Notes under the pieces: generated by a model
What the model saw: only the letters and a program-made list of their open reading frames with translations
Told to the model about the DNA's origin: nothing
Databases searched by the model: none
Part shown: piece by piece, positions 35,078-44,364 of the stretch
Layout of the letters: every line of letters begins with the position of its first letter
Numbering within the stretch: position 1 is the first letter of the stretch
Program-made: the position numbers and the translations under genes
From: Clostridium fallax
Lineage (GTDB): Bacteria; Bacillota; Clostridia; Clostridiales; Clostridiaceae
Length of the DNA stretch: 64,000 nt
Direction of reading: 5' to 3'
NCBI RefSeq assembly: GCF_900129365.1
Contig: NZ_FQVM01000008.1
Location: forward strand, 35,870-99,869

Positions 35078-37714
35078 ATGAAATCTTTAGCTATAAAAAA
35101 CGATATTTATTGGGTTGGAGCCCTTGATCCTAATTTAAGAACTTTTGATATAATAATGCATACACCTTTTGGAACTACCTATAACTCATATGTAGTTAAA
35201 GGCAGTGAAAAAACTTGCCTTTTTGAAACTGTTAAAGCAGAATTTTTTGATCAATATATAGAAAGATTAGAAAGTTTATCTATTGATATTCATAATATAG
35301 ATTATATAGTAGTAGATCATACAGAACCTGATCATGCTGGTTCTGTTGCTAAAATCTTAGAATTATCACCTAATGCTAGTGTTATCGGTTCTGCTACAGC
35401 TATTAAATTTTTAAATGCAATTGTAAATAAAGATTTCAAATCAATTATAGTAAATGACGGTGATGAAATCTCTTTAGGTAACAAAACTTTAAAATTTATA
35501 TCTGCACCTTTCCTACATTGGCCAGATTCAATGTATACTTATATTCCTGAAGATAAATTATTATTTACTTGTGACTCCTTTGGAAGTCATTACTGCTTTG
35601 AAGATGTTTTTAATGATAAAATTCAAAATGAAGATGAATATCTTTCATCACTAAGATATTATTTTGATTGTATAATAGGACCATTTAAGCCTTATGTTTT
35701 AAAAGCCATTGATAAAATAGAAGGCTTAAATATAGATGTTATTTGTCCTGGTCATGGTCCTATATTAAGAGAAAATCCTTGGAAAATAGTTAATTTATAT
35801 AGGACTTGGTCTACACCTGTAAAAAGCGATAAATTAATCGTTACTATTCCTTATGTTTCTGCTTATGGTTATACAGAGCAGTTAGCAAAATCTATTTCTG
35901 AGGGCATTAAATCTGCTGGTAATATAGAAGTTAGATTATTTAATGTTACTCATAGTAATATTGAAGATATTTTAACTTCAATAAATGAATCAAAAGGCTT
36001 ATTATTTGGTTCACCAACAATTTTAGGAGATTTATTAGAACCAATAAGAGATTTATTAGCAAAACTTAATCCTGTAATACATGGTGGAAAGCTAGCTGGT
36101 GGTTTTGGATCTTATGGTTGGAGTGGAGAAGCTGTTCCTAGAATTGAATCTAGATTAAAAGAATTAAAAATGGAAGTTTTTTCACCTGGATTAAAAGTTA
36201 ACTTTAAACCATCAGAAAGTGATTTAGAAAAAGCTCATCAATTTGGATTTAATTTTGCAGAAATCCTTTTAGGCAATAAACCATTATCTTCTTTCAAAAA
36301 TATAAATAATGTTTATAGGAATGAAAAATCAAATACTAATAATAACAAAAAAGAACTTAAACTTTGGAAATGCCTAGTTTGTGGAGAAATATTTGAAGGT
36401 TATGAACCACCAGAAATCTGTCCTGTTTGCGGTGCTGATAAAGATCAATTTGTAGAAGTAAAGAAAGAGGTAATTTCATTTTCCAAAGACACTAGCGAAA
36501 ACTTTGTAATTATAGGTAATGGTGCTGCTGGATTTTATGCTGCTAAAGCAATCAGAGAAAGAAATAAATCATGCTGCATAATATTAATTTCTAAAGAAAA
36601 AATATCCTCATATTATAGACCTCAACTTTCTGATTTACTAAGTGAACCTATAAATGAAGATGATTTTTATATAGAATCAAAAAAATGGTATAAAGAAAAT
36701 AATATAAATGAATTATTAGGTGTAGAAGTAACTTCTATTGATGAAAAATCTAACTTAATAACTTTAAGCAATGGAGAAAAAATCAATTATAATAAACTTA
36801 TATTAGCTAATGGAAGCTATAACTTTATTCCACCTACAAAAACATCAAAAGGAGAAGAAATTAATTCCCTTAATTATGATAAAGTTAAAGGAGTTCATAC
36901 TATTAAATACTTAACTGATGTAGAAAGCATAAAAAAAGATATAGATTCTTCCAATAATGCAGTAATAATAGGTGGTGGACTTTTAGGATTAGAAGCTGCT
37001 AATGAAATAGAAAAATCAATTAATAACGTTACGGTAGTAGAATTTTCTAGTAGATTATTACCTCGTCAACTAGATTTAGAAGGTTCTAAGCTTTTTGAAT
37101 CTATTGCTGCAAATTCAAAGGTATCATTAATGCTTGGTGAATTATGTGATGAAATTATAGTAGATGAAAATAATAAAGTTATATCTATAAAATTAAAGAG
37201 TGGTAAAACTCTTCCTTGTGATTTATTAATATTTTCTGTAGGTATAAGATCTAATTTAGATTTAGCAAAATCTATAAACTTAAATTCTAATAGAGGTATT
37301 ATTGTAAATAATAAGATGGAAACAAGCTTAAGTAATATATATGCTTGTGGTGATGTTTCAGAGTTAAACGGAATAGTATACGGTAATTGGCCTGCTGCAA
37401 TAGAAATGGGAAAAGTAGCTGGTGCTAATGCTGCTGGAGATAATTTAGAATTTAAGGGATTTGTATCATCTGTAACCTTTAACGGATTAGATTGTGAGAT
37501 TTTCTCCGCTGGAACAGTTAATTTTGATGATGAAACATTAGAACAACTTTCATTTAAAGATATATTAAATAATAAATACTCTAAGTTATTCTTTAAAGAT
37601 AGTAACTTAATAGGTGGAATTCTAATAAATAATTCTTCTACAGCAGGTAAGATTATAACTGGAATTGCTGAAGGTTACTCTAAATCTGATTGTATAAATG
37701 AAAAACTTATATAA
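35078..37714 (+). CDS. Multidomain flavodiiron protein: FDP + rubredoxin + NAD(P)H:rubredoxin oxidoreductase
   Basis: An 878-residue soluble oxygen-reducing system in one chain. Residues 1-250 are the beta-lactamase-like diiron domain with ligands H81, E83, D85, H86, H146, D165 and H225 all present. Residues ~255-395 are flavodoxin (FMN; TIPYVSAYGYTEQLA). Residues ~428-462 are rubredoxin with CLVCG and CPVCG. Residues ~475-878 are an FAD/NADH reductase (IIGNGAAGFYAAKAI, IIGGGLLGLEAANEI, YACGDVSEL). Electrons can pass from NAD(P)H to O2 (or NO) without separate partners. This corresponds to the class F flavodiiron proteins known from clostridia. It protects anaerobes from oxygen. Single gene with GGAGGG before the ATG and a terminator after it. 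Confidence 0.96.
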   Translation: MKSLAIKNDIYWVGALDPNLRTFDIIMHTPFGTTYNSYVVKGSEKTCLFETVKAEFFDQYIERLESLSIDIHNIDYIVVDHTEPDHAGSVAKILELSPNASVIGSATAIKFLNAIVNKDFKSIIVNDGDEISLGNKTLKFISAPFLHWPDSMYTYIPEDKLLFTCDSFGSHYCFEDVFNDKIQNEDEYLSSLRYYFDCIIGPFKPYVLKAIDKIEGLNIDVICPGHGPILRENPWKIVNLYRTWSTPVKSDKLIVTIPYVSAYGYTEQLAKSISEGIKSAGNIEVRLFNVTHSNIEDILTSINESKGLLFGSPTILGDLLEPIRDLLAKLNPVIHGGKLAGGFGSYGWSGEAVPRIESRLKELKMEVFSPGLKVNFKPSESDLEKAHQFGFNFAEILLGNKPLSSFKNINNVYRNEKSNTNNNKKELKLWKCLVCGEIFEGYEPPEICPVCGADKDQFVEVKKEVISFSKDTSENFVIIGNGAAGFYAAKAIRERNKSCCIILISKEKISSYYRPQLSDLLSEPINEDDFYIESKKWYKENNINELLGVEVTSIDEKSNLITLSNGEKINYNKLILANGSYNFIPPTKTSKGEEINSLNYDKVKGVHTIKYLTDVESIKKDIDSSNNAVIIGGGLLGLEAANEIEKSINNVTVVEFSSRLLPRQLDLEGSKLFESIAANSKVSLMLGELCDEIIVDENNKVISIKLKSGKTLPCDLLIFSVGIRSNLDLAKSINLNSNRGIIVNNKMETSLSNIYACGDVSELNGIVYGNWPAAIEMGKVAGANAAGDNLEFKGFVSSVTFNGLDCEIFSAGTVNFDDETLEQLSFKDILNNKYSKLFFKDSNLIGGILINNSSTAGKIITGIAEGYSKSDCINEKLI

Positions 37715-37741
37715 TCTAATATAAATCTATAATTCTTCATA

Positions 37742-37777
37742 AATTAAAGGCTTAGTATAAAAACTAAGCCTTTAATT
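37742..37777. terminator. Bidirectional terminator between the flavodiiron gene and ssb
   Basis: 15-bp perfect arms AATTAAAGGCTTAGT / ACTAAGCCTTTAATT (37742-37756 and 37763-37777), between convergent genes. Confidence 0.85.
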
Positions 37778-37793
37778 ATTTATATTCAATATA

Positions 37794-38159
37794 TTAAACT
37801 ATACTTTCTGAATTATTAGGGTCTTTTAAGTAATCAACCCTTCTATTATTTACAAATCTAAAATCTTCTGCTACAACTTGAGATAAATATCTTTTATTTC
37901 CTAATTGATCTTCATAGCTTCCAGTTCTAAGTCTTCCACTAAGACTTATAAGACTACCTTTTTTAAGATACTTACAAGCTACTTCTGCCTTTCTTCCCCA
38001 TATAGTTACAGGAATAAGATCTGATTGCCTTTCCCCTGCAGCAGTTTTAAATCCTCTTTCTACAGCAATTATAAACTTTGTAAAAGATTTTTCTGTTCCT
38101 TCAACTATCTTTAGTTCAGGGTCCTTAATAAGTTTTCCTAATAATATAATTTTATTCAT
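37794..38159 (-). CDS. Single-stranded DNA-binding protein, short form
   Basis: A 121-residue OB-fold protein: MNKIILLGKLIKDPELK, FIIAVERGF, IPVTIWGRKAEVACKYLKKGSLISLSGRLRTGSYED. It lacks the flexible linker and acidic DDDIPF-type tail that the main replicative SSB uses to recruit partners; it ends in DPNNSESIV. It is therefore probably an accessory SSB. Single gene on the minus strand. Confidence 0.9.
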   Translation of the reverse strand: MNKIILLGKLIKDPELKIVEGTEKSFTKFIIAVERGFKTAAGERQSDLIPVTIWGRKAEVACKYLKKGSLISLSGRLRTGSYEDQLGNKRYLSQVVAEDFRFVNNRRVDYLKDPNNSESIV

Positions 38160-38240
38160 ATTTCAACCTCCTGAAAATTCTCATTGTAAAGTCTATCCTC
38201 TTTCAAAATAAATATTCACAGATTGAAATATTTTTATAAT

Positions 38241-39236
38241 TTATTGAGCATAAATAAATTGATGTAGTTTCTTTACATTTTCAGGCTCATTCCATTTCAT
38301 ATAATAAATATTATTTATCATAGTATCTTCTCTTAATCCATCATATGGACATCTACTTTGTTCTATGCCATTTTTAGTATATCCAGCAAAAGCAACCGCT
38401 AATTTTAATACTTCAAAGGTATTTAAACTTGTTGTTGCATATGGAGCTAATTGATTAACTATATTGGGGTAATCTGTTATAGGTGATTTTATCAACTTAT
38501 CAAATATTTTTGTTAATATATTTCTTTGTCTTTCTGTTCTTTGATAATCATTATTTCCTACATAACGTATTCTACAATAAGCAGTAGCTTGTTCACCATT
38601 TAGAACCTGAGGCCCTGATTTAGAAATAGGTGTATATTGCATCTTTGTTATATCTGATATATTTTTTGCATAACTATTTACATACTTAACCTCTTCCGGC
38701 TTTACATCTACTTCAATTCCACCAACATAATCTATTATATGAGCTAATCCATTAAAATCTACTTTTATATAATCTGTTATATCCAGCTTAAACTTTTCAT
38801 TTACAGTCTTAACAGATAACTGCTCTCCACCATAATGATAGGCATAATTTAATTTTGTTATTTTTCCTTTTCCAAAATCAACATAAGTGTCTCTCATAAG
38901 TGATGTAAGTTTTATTTTTTTTGTAGTTTCATCTATACTTAAAACCATAATAGAGTCTGATGCCTTTTCTTGTTCATCTACTCCTAAAAGTAAAATATTC
39001 TTTACCTTATGGGCTTTTTGATTACTGTCTAAATCTATTTTACTTACATCTGTTACAGATAAATTTCCTTCATCTAATCCCACATTCTTTACCTTTTTTA
39101 TATAATAATATCCTAATCCCATAATTAAAATTGCTATAATTAAAATAATTGGAATTATAATCATCATAAATTTTTTAAGTTTACTGCTTTTCCTTTTCTT
39201 TTTTCTTCTTTTAGCCCTGTCTACCCTATAGCCCAT
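38241..39236 (-). CDS. LytR-CpsA-Psr (LCP) family glycopolymer ligase
   Basis: A 331-residue protein: basic cytoplasmic N-terminus (RAKRRKKKRKSSKLKK), one membrane segment (~25-45) and an extracellular LCP domain (NILLLGVDEQEKASDSIMVLSI, KLTSLMRDTYVDFG, KLNYAYHYGG, YCRIRYVGNNDYQRTERQRNIL). The conserved arginines and aspartates that bind the pyrophosphate of polyprenyl-linked substrate are present. LCP enzymes attach teichoic acids or other glycopolymers to peptidoglycan. It lies next to the lic genes; a paralogue is at 44365-45387. Confidence 0.93.
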   Translation of the reverse strand: MGYRVDRAKRRKKKRKSSKLKKFMMIIIPIILIIAILIMGLGYYYIKKVKNVGLDEGNLSVTDVSKIDLDSNQKAHKVKNILLLGVDEQEKASDSIMVLSIDETTKKIKLTSLMRDTYVDFGKGKITKLNYAYHYGGEQLSVKTVNEKFKLDITDYIKVDFNGLAHIIDYVGGIEVDVKPEEVKYVNSYAKNISDITKMQYTPISKSGPQVLNGEQATAYCRIRYVGNNDYQRTERQRNILTKIFDKLIKSPITDYPNIVNQLAPYATTSLNTFEVLKLAVAFAGYTKNGIEQSRCPYDGLREDTMINNIYYMKWNEPENVKKLHQFIYAQ

Positions 39237-39393
39237 AATTATCCTCCTTTAGACATGATATTAATATTTTACTACCCTTATTGATTTTTATCAATTTTAA
39301 CAATTATAAGAAATATATTTTAAAAGTTAATATTACATTAATCTACATTCCTTGTAACCTGTTATTTATGCTAATTAAAAATAAATTTACATT

Positions 39394-39441
39394 TAATAAT
39401 AAAAAAATTAGTATTTTAAAATACTAATTTTTTTATTATTA
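39394..39441. terminator. Terminator after licC (48-bp spacer-less palindrome)
   Basis: Perfect 24-bp arms (39394-39417 and 39418-39441) of A/T-rich sequence with a central AGTATTTT|AAAATACT; its right end overlaps the licC stop codon. T-run on the minus strand. Confidence 0.7.
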
Positions 39442-40125
39442 TTTACTTTTTATATGGTCTTCTGCCTTTTTTAAATCTTCAATAGAATCTATTTCAAACC
39501 AATCATCTGAATTGATTCTTTCTATATAAACATTCATATTATGAATATTTTCATTTACAATATTATCCCAATATAAATTAGTAAAATCTCTATTTTCTAT
39601 TGCTTCTTCTAATTTTTCTTTTATAAACTTACCATCTTCTTTTGTCCAATAAGATACTCCAGACATTATATATCCATTTCCATCTCCTACATTTATCTTT
39701 AGCACTTTATCATTTTTATCTAAATCAAATATCCATTCGTCTTTAAAGCCTTCTTTTAATCCAGTATAATATGTTGATGTTTTATGGTCAGTCTTAAAGT
39801 AATTTCTACTCATATATACATCTGCTTCTGTTACAAAAGCATCTTCTAAATAATCCCTAACTAAATACATTGTATATATATTATTATACTTATCATACTT
39901 ATCATTATGAATAAGCTTAACACCATACTTTTCTACTAAATATTCAAATTTCTCTGGCATATATCCTGTTGCAATAACAATATCATTTATACCTTTTTCT
40001 TTTAAAAATCTAATTTGTCTTTCTGCCATAGGTTCTCCAGCTACTTCAACTAAAGATTTAGGCCTGTCATTTGTTAAAGGTCTTAATCTTGTACCCATAC
40101 CTGCAGCTAAAATTATTGCTCTCAT
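39439..40125 (-). CDS. licC: Choline-phosphate cytidylyltransferase, LicC type
   Basis: A nucleotidyltransferase (MRAIILAAGMGTRLRPLTNDRPKSLVEVAGEPM at the N-terminus, EADVYMSRNYF in the middle, VYIERINSDDWFEIDSIEDLKKAE at the end) of the LicC group, which makes CDP-choline from phosphocholine and CTP. The start is ATG 40125 (228 residues), 8 bases after GGAGG, in preference to 40140. It follows licB and the licA fusion on one strand. The substrate is inferred from the neighbours. Confidence 0.87.
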   Translation of the reverse strand: MRAIILAAGMGTRLRPLTNDRPKSLVEVAGEPMAERQIRFLKEKGINDIVIATGYMPEKFEYLVEKYGVKLIHNDKYDKYNNIYTMYLVRDYLEDAFVTEADVYMSRNYFKTDHKTSTYYTGLKEGFKDEWIFDLDKNDKVLKINVGDGNGYIMSGVSYWTKEDGKFIKEKLEEAIENRDFTNLYWDNIVNENIHNMNVYIERINSDDWFEIDSIEDLKKAEDHIKSK

Positions 40126-40192
40126 TGTGTATTCCTCCATTATTTTGCTTACAAAAATATATTTATATTATATAACTATTTATTGTTTGATC

Positions 40193-41149
40193 CTACGCTC
40201 CTTTTAATTCTTCATTTTCCTCATTAGGTGCTGCTCCTAAAACTGTACCAATTAAAACTAATATACTACATATTACAAGTTTAAAAGTTATAGGATTATT
40301 TAATATTATAGCATCAAAAATTATAGCCCAAATACAATAAGTTATATTCATTCCCATAGCTCTAGTAGGCCCTATTTTATCTATTGCTTTATAATAAAAT
40401 AAATAAGAAATGGTTCCAATTAATGCTGTTATTAATATTAAAAGGCCAGCTTTTGAAAATACAACTGTAGGTACATATTTTAATCCCCCTATTAAAGGTA
40501 AAATAATTATAAAATAAGTTGATGAAGAAACTACTTGTCTAATTTGCAATGCTATATCTGATGATATTTCCTCCCCCTTCATTCCATAAGAACAAATAAC
40601 ACATTCTAAAGACCATCCTAAAACTCCTAATATAGCAAAAAGAAATCCCAAAAGGAAATTATCTGCCTTAAATCCTGAATCATATCCTAAAATGGCAATA
40701 GCAGTTATACTTATTACTAATCCTATATAAGATTTGTTAGATAATTTTTCTTTAAGAAAAATTCTTGCTATAACTGCTCCTATTACAGGATATATAGCAG
40801 ATATAGCAGCAGCATATGCAGGTCCAATATATTTTACAGCTAATAAATAACCTGTCATTCCCATTGGGCCACCTAATATAGCAGCTAAAGCTACAATCTT
40901 ACTATTCCTTGTTTTTATAGCCCTCATTACTAATCCCATTTTTCCTCTTATGGTCATAATAATAATCATCCAAATACCAGAAAAAAAATCATGTAAGAAA
41001 GAACTTAAAAACGGCGCTAAAAATATTAATTCTGGCCTATTAAAAGGAGACATAAGCAAAACTAAACCTATTAATACTGTATCTAATCCCCAACATATAC
41101 CTGATGTAAGTCCAAATATATTTCCATTATTATATTTTAATTTCATCAT
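40193..41149 (-). CDS. licB: DMT-family transporter, probable choline permease LicB
   Basis: A 318-residue protein with ten membrane segments in two EamA repeats (GLTSGICWGLDTVLIG, AISAIYPVIGAVIARIFLKEKLS). In Haemophilus and pneumococcus LicB brings choline in for phosphorylcholine synthesis. The start overlaps or abuts the end of the licA fusion (ATGs at 41149 and 41146, with AAAGGG ahead). Assignment as a choline transporter rests on its place between licA and licC. Confidence 0.85.
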   Translation of the reverse strand: MMKLKYNNGNIFGLTSGICWGLDTVLIGLVLLMSPFNRPELIFLAPFLSSFLHDFFSGIWMIIIMTIRGKMGLVMRAIKTRNSKIVALAAILGGPMGMTGYLLAVKYIGPAYAAAISAIYPVIGAVIARIFLKEKLSNKSYIGLVISITAIAILGYDSGFKADNFLLGFLFAILGVLGWSLECVICSYGMKGEEISSDIALQIRQVVSSSTYFIIILPLIGGLKYVPTVVFSKAGLLILITALIGTISYLFYYKAIDKIGPTRAMGMNITYCIWAIIFDAIILNNPITFKLVICSILVLIGTVLGAAPNEENEELKGA

Positions 41150-41153
41150 CCCT

Positions 41154-43016
41154 TTACTCCTTATAGAATCTTGATAAATTGTTTATAGCTCTTTCATATC
41201 TATCAATACCATAAGTACCAAAATCATCTCCTCTAGCTTCTTTTAGAATAGTCCATAACGCCCAAAGAAAGTCTTGGCAAATTTTATTCAATAGTATTCT
41301 TTCTTCTAATTCTTTAGTAAGCTTTCCATTGAAATATATATCTAAAAAAAGTTCCTCTTCATCATTATTAAATCCTGCCTCTAACATATGGGCAGCAACA
41401 TCCCACATAGGATCATTTAATCCTGAGTACTCCCAATCAATTAAATACATATTACCATCACTATCCTTTACAAAGTTATCTGGTAAAGTATCATTATGAC
41501 AAGGATATAGTTTTTTATTTAAACTATAAAATTTATCTTTTAACTTAAATACCTTATCTTTTATTACATGATAATCGTGATAAAATTTACCTTTATATTT
41601 TAAAGCCAATTCCTCATAATAAAGCATAAGATCAAAAGGATTAAATATGTTCTCCATTGTTATATTAGAGTTATGAAGTCTTTTTAAAAGATTTGATACT
41701 AATTTCATATTATCTTCTCTTTTAGCAGTAGTTGAATTTAAAGTTTCTGCATTTTTTATAAATTCGGCAACCTTAATTCCAGTTTCATCATTCATATATA
41801 AGATATTTTTATCAAGTCCTAAACTTACAGCAAGATTTGCATTTATTTTTTCATATTTTCTATTTATCATCTCTTCTGTTCCATTACCTGGTATTCTTAA
41901 AACATAAGGTTTCTCATCTATATATATCTTATAGTTTTTATTAGTCATGCCTCCTGCTGGAGTAATACTTCCTATTTGTTTTTCTTCCAAATTTAAGGCA
42001 TCTTTTAAATATCCTTTTATTATATTAGATTTTATCTCTATTTCTCTTCTCTTAATTAGAGAATAAATTCTATTTATAACTTTTTTATAGTGTCTTATAT
42101 TATCTACTTCATACCAAACCAAGTCATCAATTTTTGTATAACCTATTTTATAGTTTTTACCAATATCCAGCAAAGAATATTCATAATTTAAATATGGATT
42201 TTTATTACCTTCAAAATCCTTAAGCATCTTTTTATATACTTCATAGGATAACTTTATGATTCCAACCATTTCTCCATCTATTTTATTAAACATATGTATA
42301 TCTTTTGATATTTTTACTACTCTTTCATCTCTTATCTCTACAAAAGCTTCATCTCCTGAACCTGTTTCACTAGTGACTAATATACAATCTCTATTAGGGT
42401 TATTTAGCATATCACTTATAGCCCTCTCCTCATATATAACATCACTTTCTACAAGAATAAAATCATCATCTAAATACTCGCTAGCTGCTGCTAAAGATGC
42501 CATAGTCCCAGTCCATTTATATCTATCATTTTTTACCACAAGTAAATTTCTCTTTTTAACTATTTCATCATAATACTCTGATGCATATCCTAAAACTATA
42601 ACTATCTTCTCTATTCCATTTTCTTTTAATATATCTAAAGTTCTTTCTATTATTGTTGTTTCTTCTATTTCTAACGTACCTACCGGTTTACCAAATCCAC
42701 TTCTTTCACCAGCTGCTAATATAACTGCCTGTTTAACTTTTTTAAATCCATCCTCATGAAGTTTTATTCTTTTATTAGAATTTTGCTTTAGAATGTCTTC
42801 TAAAATGCTTATGCCTTTCTCAGTTAATCTATATTCAGTATGCCTATTTACTTTATTTATCGTAATAACTTCTTGTTCTTCAAAATAATTTATTAAATTA
42901 TTAACCTTTCCTAAAGATATATTTAATAATTTTGATAAATCTCTTTGACTAAGATTTTTATTATTATTAATTAAATCTAATAACTCTATTTCTTTTTCCA
43001 AATTTATCGCCCCCAC
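41154..43016 (-). CDS. Three-domain fusion: winged helix + LicC-like nucleotidyltransferase + LicA choline kinase
   Basis: A 620-residue protein. Residues ~1-80 form a MarR-type winged helix (NLSQRDLSKLLNISLGKVNNLI, TEYRLTEKGISIL). Residues ~93-320 are a nucleotidyltransferase (VILAAGERSGFGKPVGTLEI, VESDVIYEERAI). Residues ~335-615 are a choline/ethanolamine kinase (ITPAGGMTNKNYKIYI, the catalytic CHNDTLPDNF and IDWEYSGLNDPMWDVAAHM). The nucleotide-binding loop of the middle domain departs from the usual G-x-G-x-R. The start is uncertain: GTG at 43016 or TTG at 43001 behind GGGGGC. It probably phosphorylates choline and may regulate or catalyse the next step. Confidence 0.87.
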   Translation of the reverse strand: MGAINLEKEIELLDLINNNKNLSQRDLSKLLNISLGKVNNLINYFEEQEVITINKVNRHTEYRLTEKGISILEDILKQNSNKRIKLHEDGFKKVKQAVILAAGERSGFGKPVGTLEIEETTIIERTLDILKENGIEKIVIVLGYASEYYDEIVKKRNLLVVKNDRYKWTGTMASLAAASEYLDDDFILVESDVIYEERAISDMLNNPNRDCILVTSETGSGDEAFVEIRDERVVKISKDIHMFNKIDGEMVGIIKLSYEVYKKMLKDFEGNKNPYLNYEYSLLDIGKNYKIGYTKIDDLVWYEVDNIRHYKKVINRIYSLIKRREIEIKSNIIKGYLKDALNLEEKQIGSITPAGGMTNKNYKIYIDEKPYVLRIPGNGTEEMINRKYEKINANLAVSLGLDKNILYMNDETGIKVAEFIKNAETLNSTTAKREDNMKLVSNLLKRLHNSNITMENIFNPFDLMLYYEELALKYKGKFYHDYHVIKDKVFKLKDKFYSLNKKLYPCHNDTLPDNFVKDSDGNMYLIDWEYSGLNDPMWDVAAHMLEAGFNNDEEELFLDIYFNGKLTKELEERILLNKICQDFLWALWTILKEARGDDFGTYGIDRYERAINNLSRFYKE

Positions 43017-43110
43017 ATATCGTTCATTTTTTGAACTATGTATATATTATCGTATATTATATTTATATTTTCAATAGTTTTTGCATAATTTATGAAAACT
43101 TATAAATATT

Positions 43111-43141
43111 TAGAAAAAAAGATAGGTTTAAACCTATCTTT
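43111..43141 (-). terminator. Terminator after the BrkB-family gene
   Basis: Spacer-less palindrome AAAGATAGGTTT / AAACCTATCTTT (43118-43129 and 43130-43141) followed by TTTTTCTAAA on the minus strand. Confidence 0.8.
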
Positions 43142-43153
43142 AATATATAAAAA

Positions 43154-43990
43154 TTACTCATCTTCAACTAAAACTGCGTTTACTTCTCCACCAAATAGTA
43201 AAATCATAGAACTTATAAAAAGCCACGTCATTAAAATAAATATAGCCGCTAAGCTACCATAAAATCTAGAATAATTGCTAAAATTATTTACATAATAAGA
43301 AAAAATATAGGCAGTTCCAATCCATCCTATTGTACTTATAACAGCTCCTGGTAATACCTCTGACCAACCTAACCTTCTACTAGGAGTAAAATGATATAAT
43401 GAAGCAAAGGTTAATATCATCATAGATATAACAACTATATACCTAGACATATCCCAAGCAAACATAATTGCATCATCAAAAGGCAGTTTAGACAATAAAT
43501 ATTTTCCTATGGTATCTCCAAATACTAATAGAAATAACGTAAATAATATAAGTAGTGCTAAAACCACTGTACATAACATAGAAATTAATTTAACTCTTAT
43601 ATATGATCTAGTTTCCTTTACTTGATAAGCCTTATTTAATCCCTTTATAACAGCTCTAAATCCAGAAGACGCAGTCCATATAGCCAAAATAATACTTAAC
43701 CATAATAAATTTTTAGATTGTACTGCAAAAACTTCCTGTATAGTAGATTGAACCAAATCATAAGCACTAATAGGTAGAAATATCTTTAGTATTTCTAAAG
43801 CTCCATTTTCATTTAAATTGCTAGCCCCTATTATAGTTAGCAAAAATATTAAAAATGGAAAAAAGGATAATATTAAATTATATGCAAGTTGAGAAGCTAA
43901 AGCAAATATATCATCTTCCTTAACTTTTTTATATAATTTTTTTATTATATTCCATGCACAGTTCTTTTTAACTAAACAATTTCTTTTCAT
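43154..43990 (-). CDS. YihY/BrkB family membrane protein
   Basis: A 278-residue protein with six membrane segments and family motifs DIFALASQLAYNLILSFFPFLIFLL (~25-50), IWTASSGFRAVIKGLNKAY (~105) and FYGSLAAIFILMTWLFISSMILLFGGEVN at the end. Older annotation as ribonuclease BN is wrong for this family; the function is unknown. Monocistronic. Confidence 0.9.
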   Translation of the reverse strand: MKRNCLVKKNCAWNIIKKLYKKVKEDDIFALASQLAYNLILSFFPFLIFLLTIIGASNLNENGALEILKIFLPISAYDLVQSTIQEVFAVQSKNLLWLSIILAIWTASSGFRAVIKGLNKAYQVKETRSYIRVKLISMLCTVVLALLILFTLFLLVFGDTIGKYLLSKLPFDDAIMFAWDMSRYIVVISMMILTFASLYHFTPSRRLGWSEVLPGAVISTIGWIGTAYIFSYYVNNFSNYSRFYGSLAAIFILMTWLFISSMILLFGGEVNAVLVEDE

Positions 43991-44364
43991 TAAATCACCT
44001 AATTTAAATTTAGCATTAAGAAATATAATTTAAAGTTATATTCTTATACATAAATATTTTTATAACTAAAACATTAACTTTACTATTATTTTAATAATAA
44101 TACTTATATTTTATAACAATTATTATTTGTATTTTAGTTATTTAAATACTTCTAACTAGTTTTACTATATCTTGAATTTTTAATTAAAAGCTTAATTTAC
44201 TTTATATCTAAATATTATATTTCAATTTAAAATCTTTGTCCATTTAACCAAACTATAAAACTACATTTATTGTAAAAAATGCCATTAATAAATTTGTCAT
44301 TTATTGTTATAGTAAAAAGTAGTATAATTTTGATATGGTTTGTGTAAAGGATGGTGACTTTTAA
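43991..44364. other. Intergenic region between divergent genes
   Basis: Carries the promoters of the BrkB-family gene and the LCP gene; TATAAT occurs ~35 bases before the LCP start. No gene or strong fold is seen. Confidence 0.45.
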
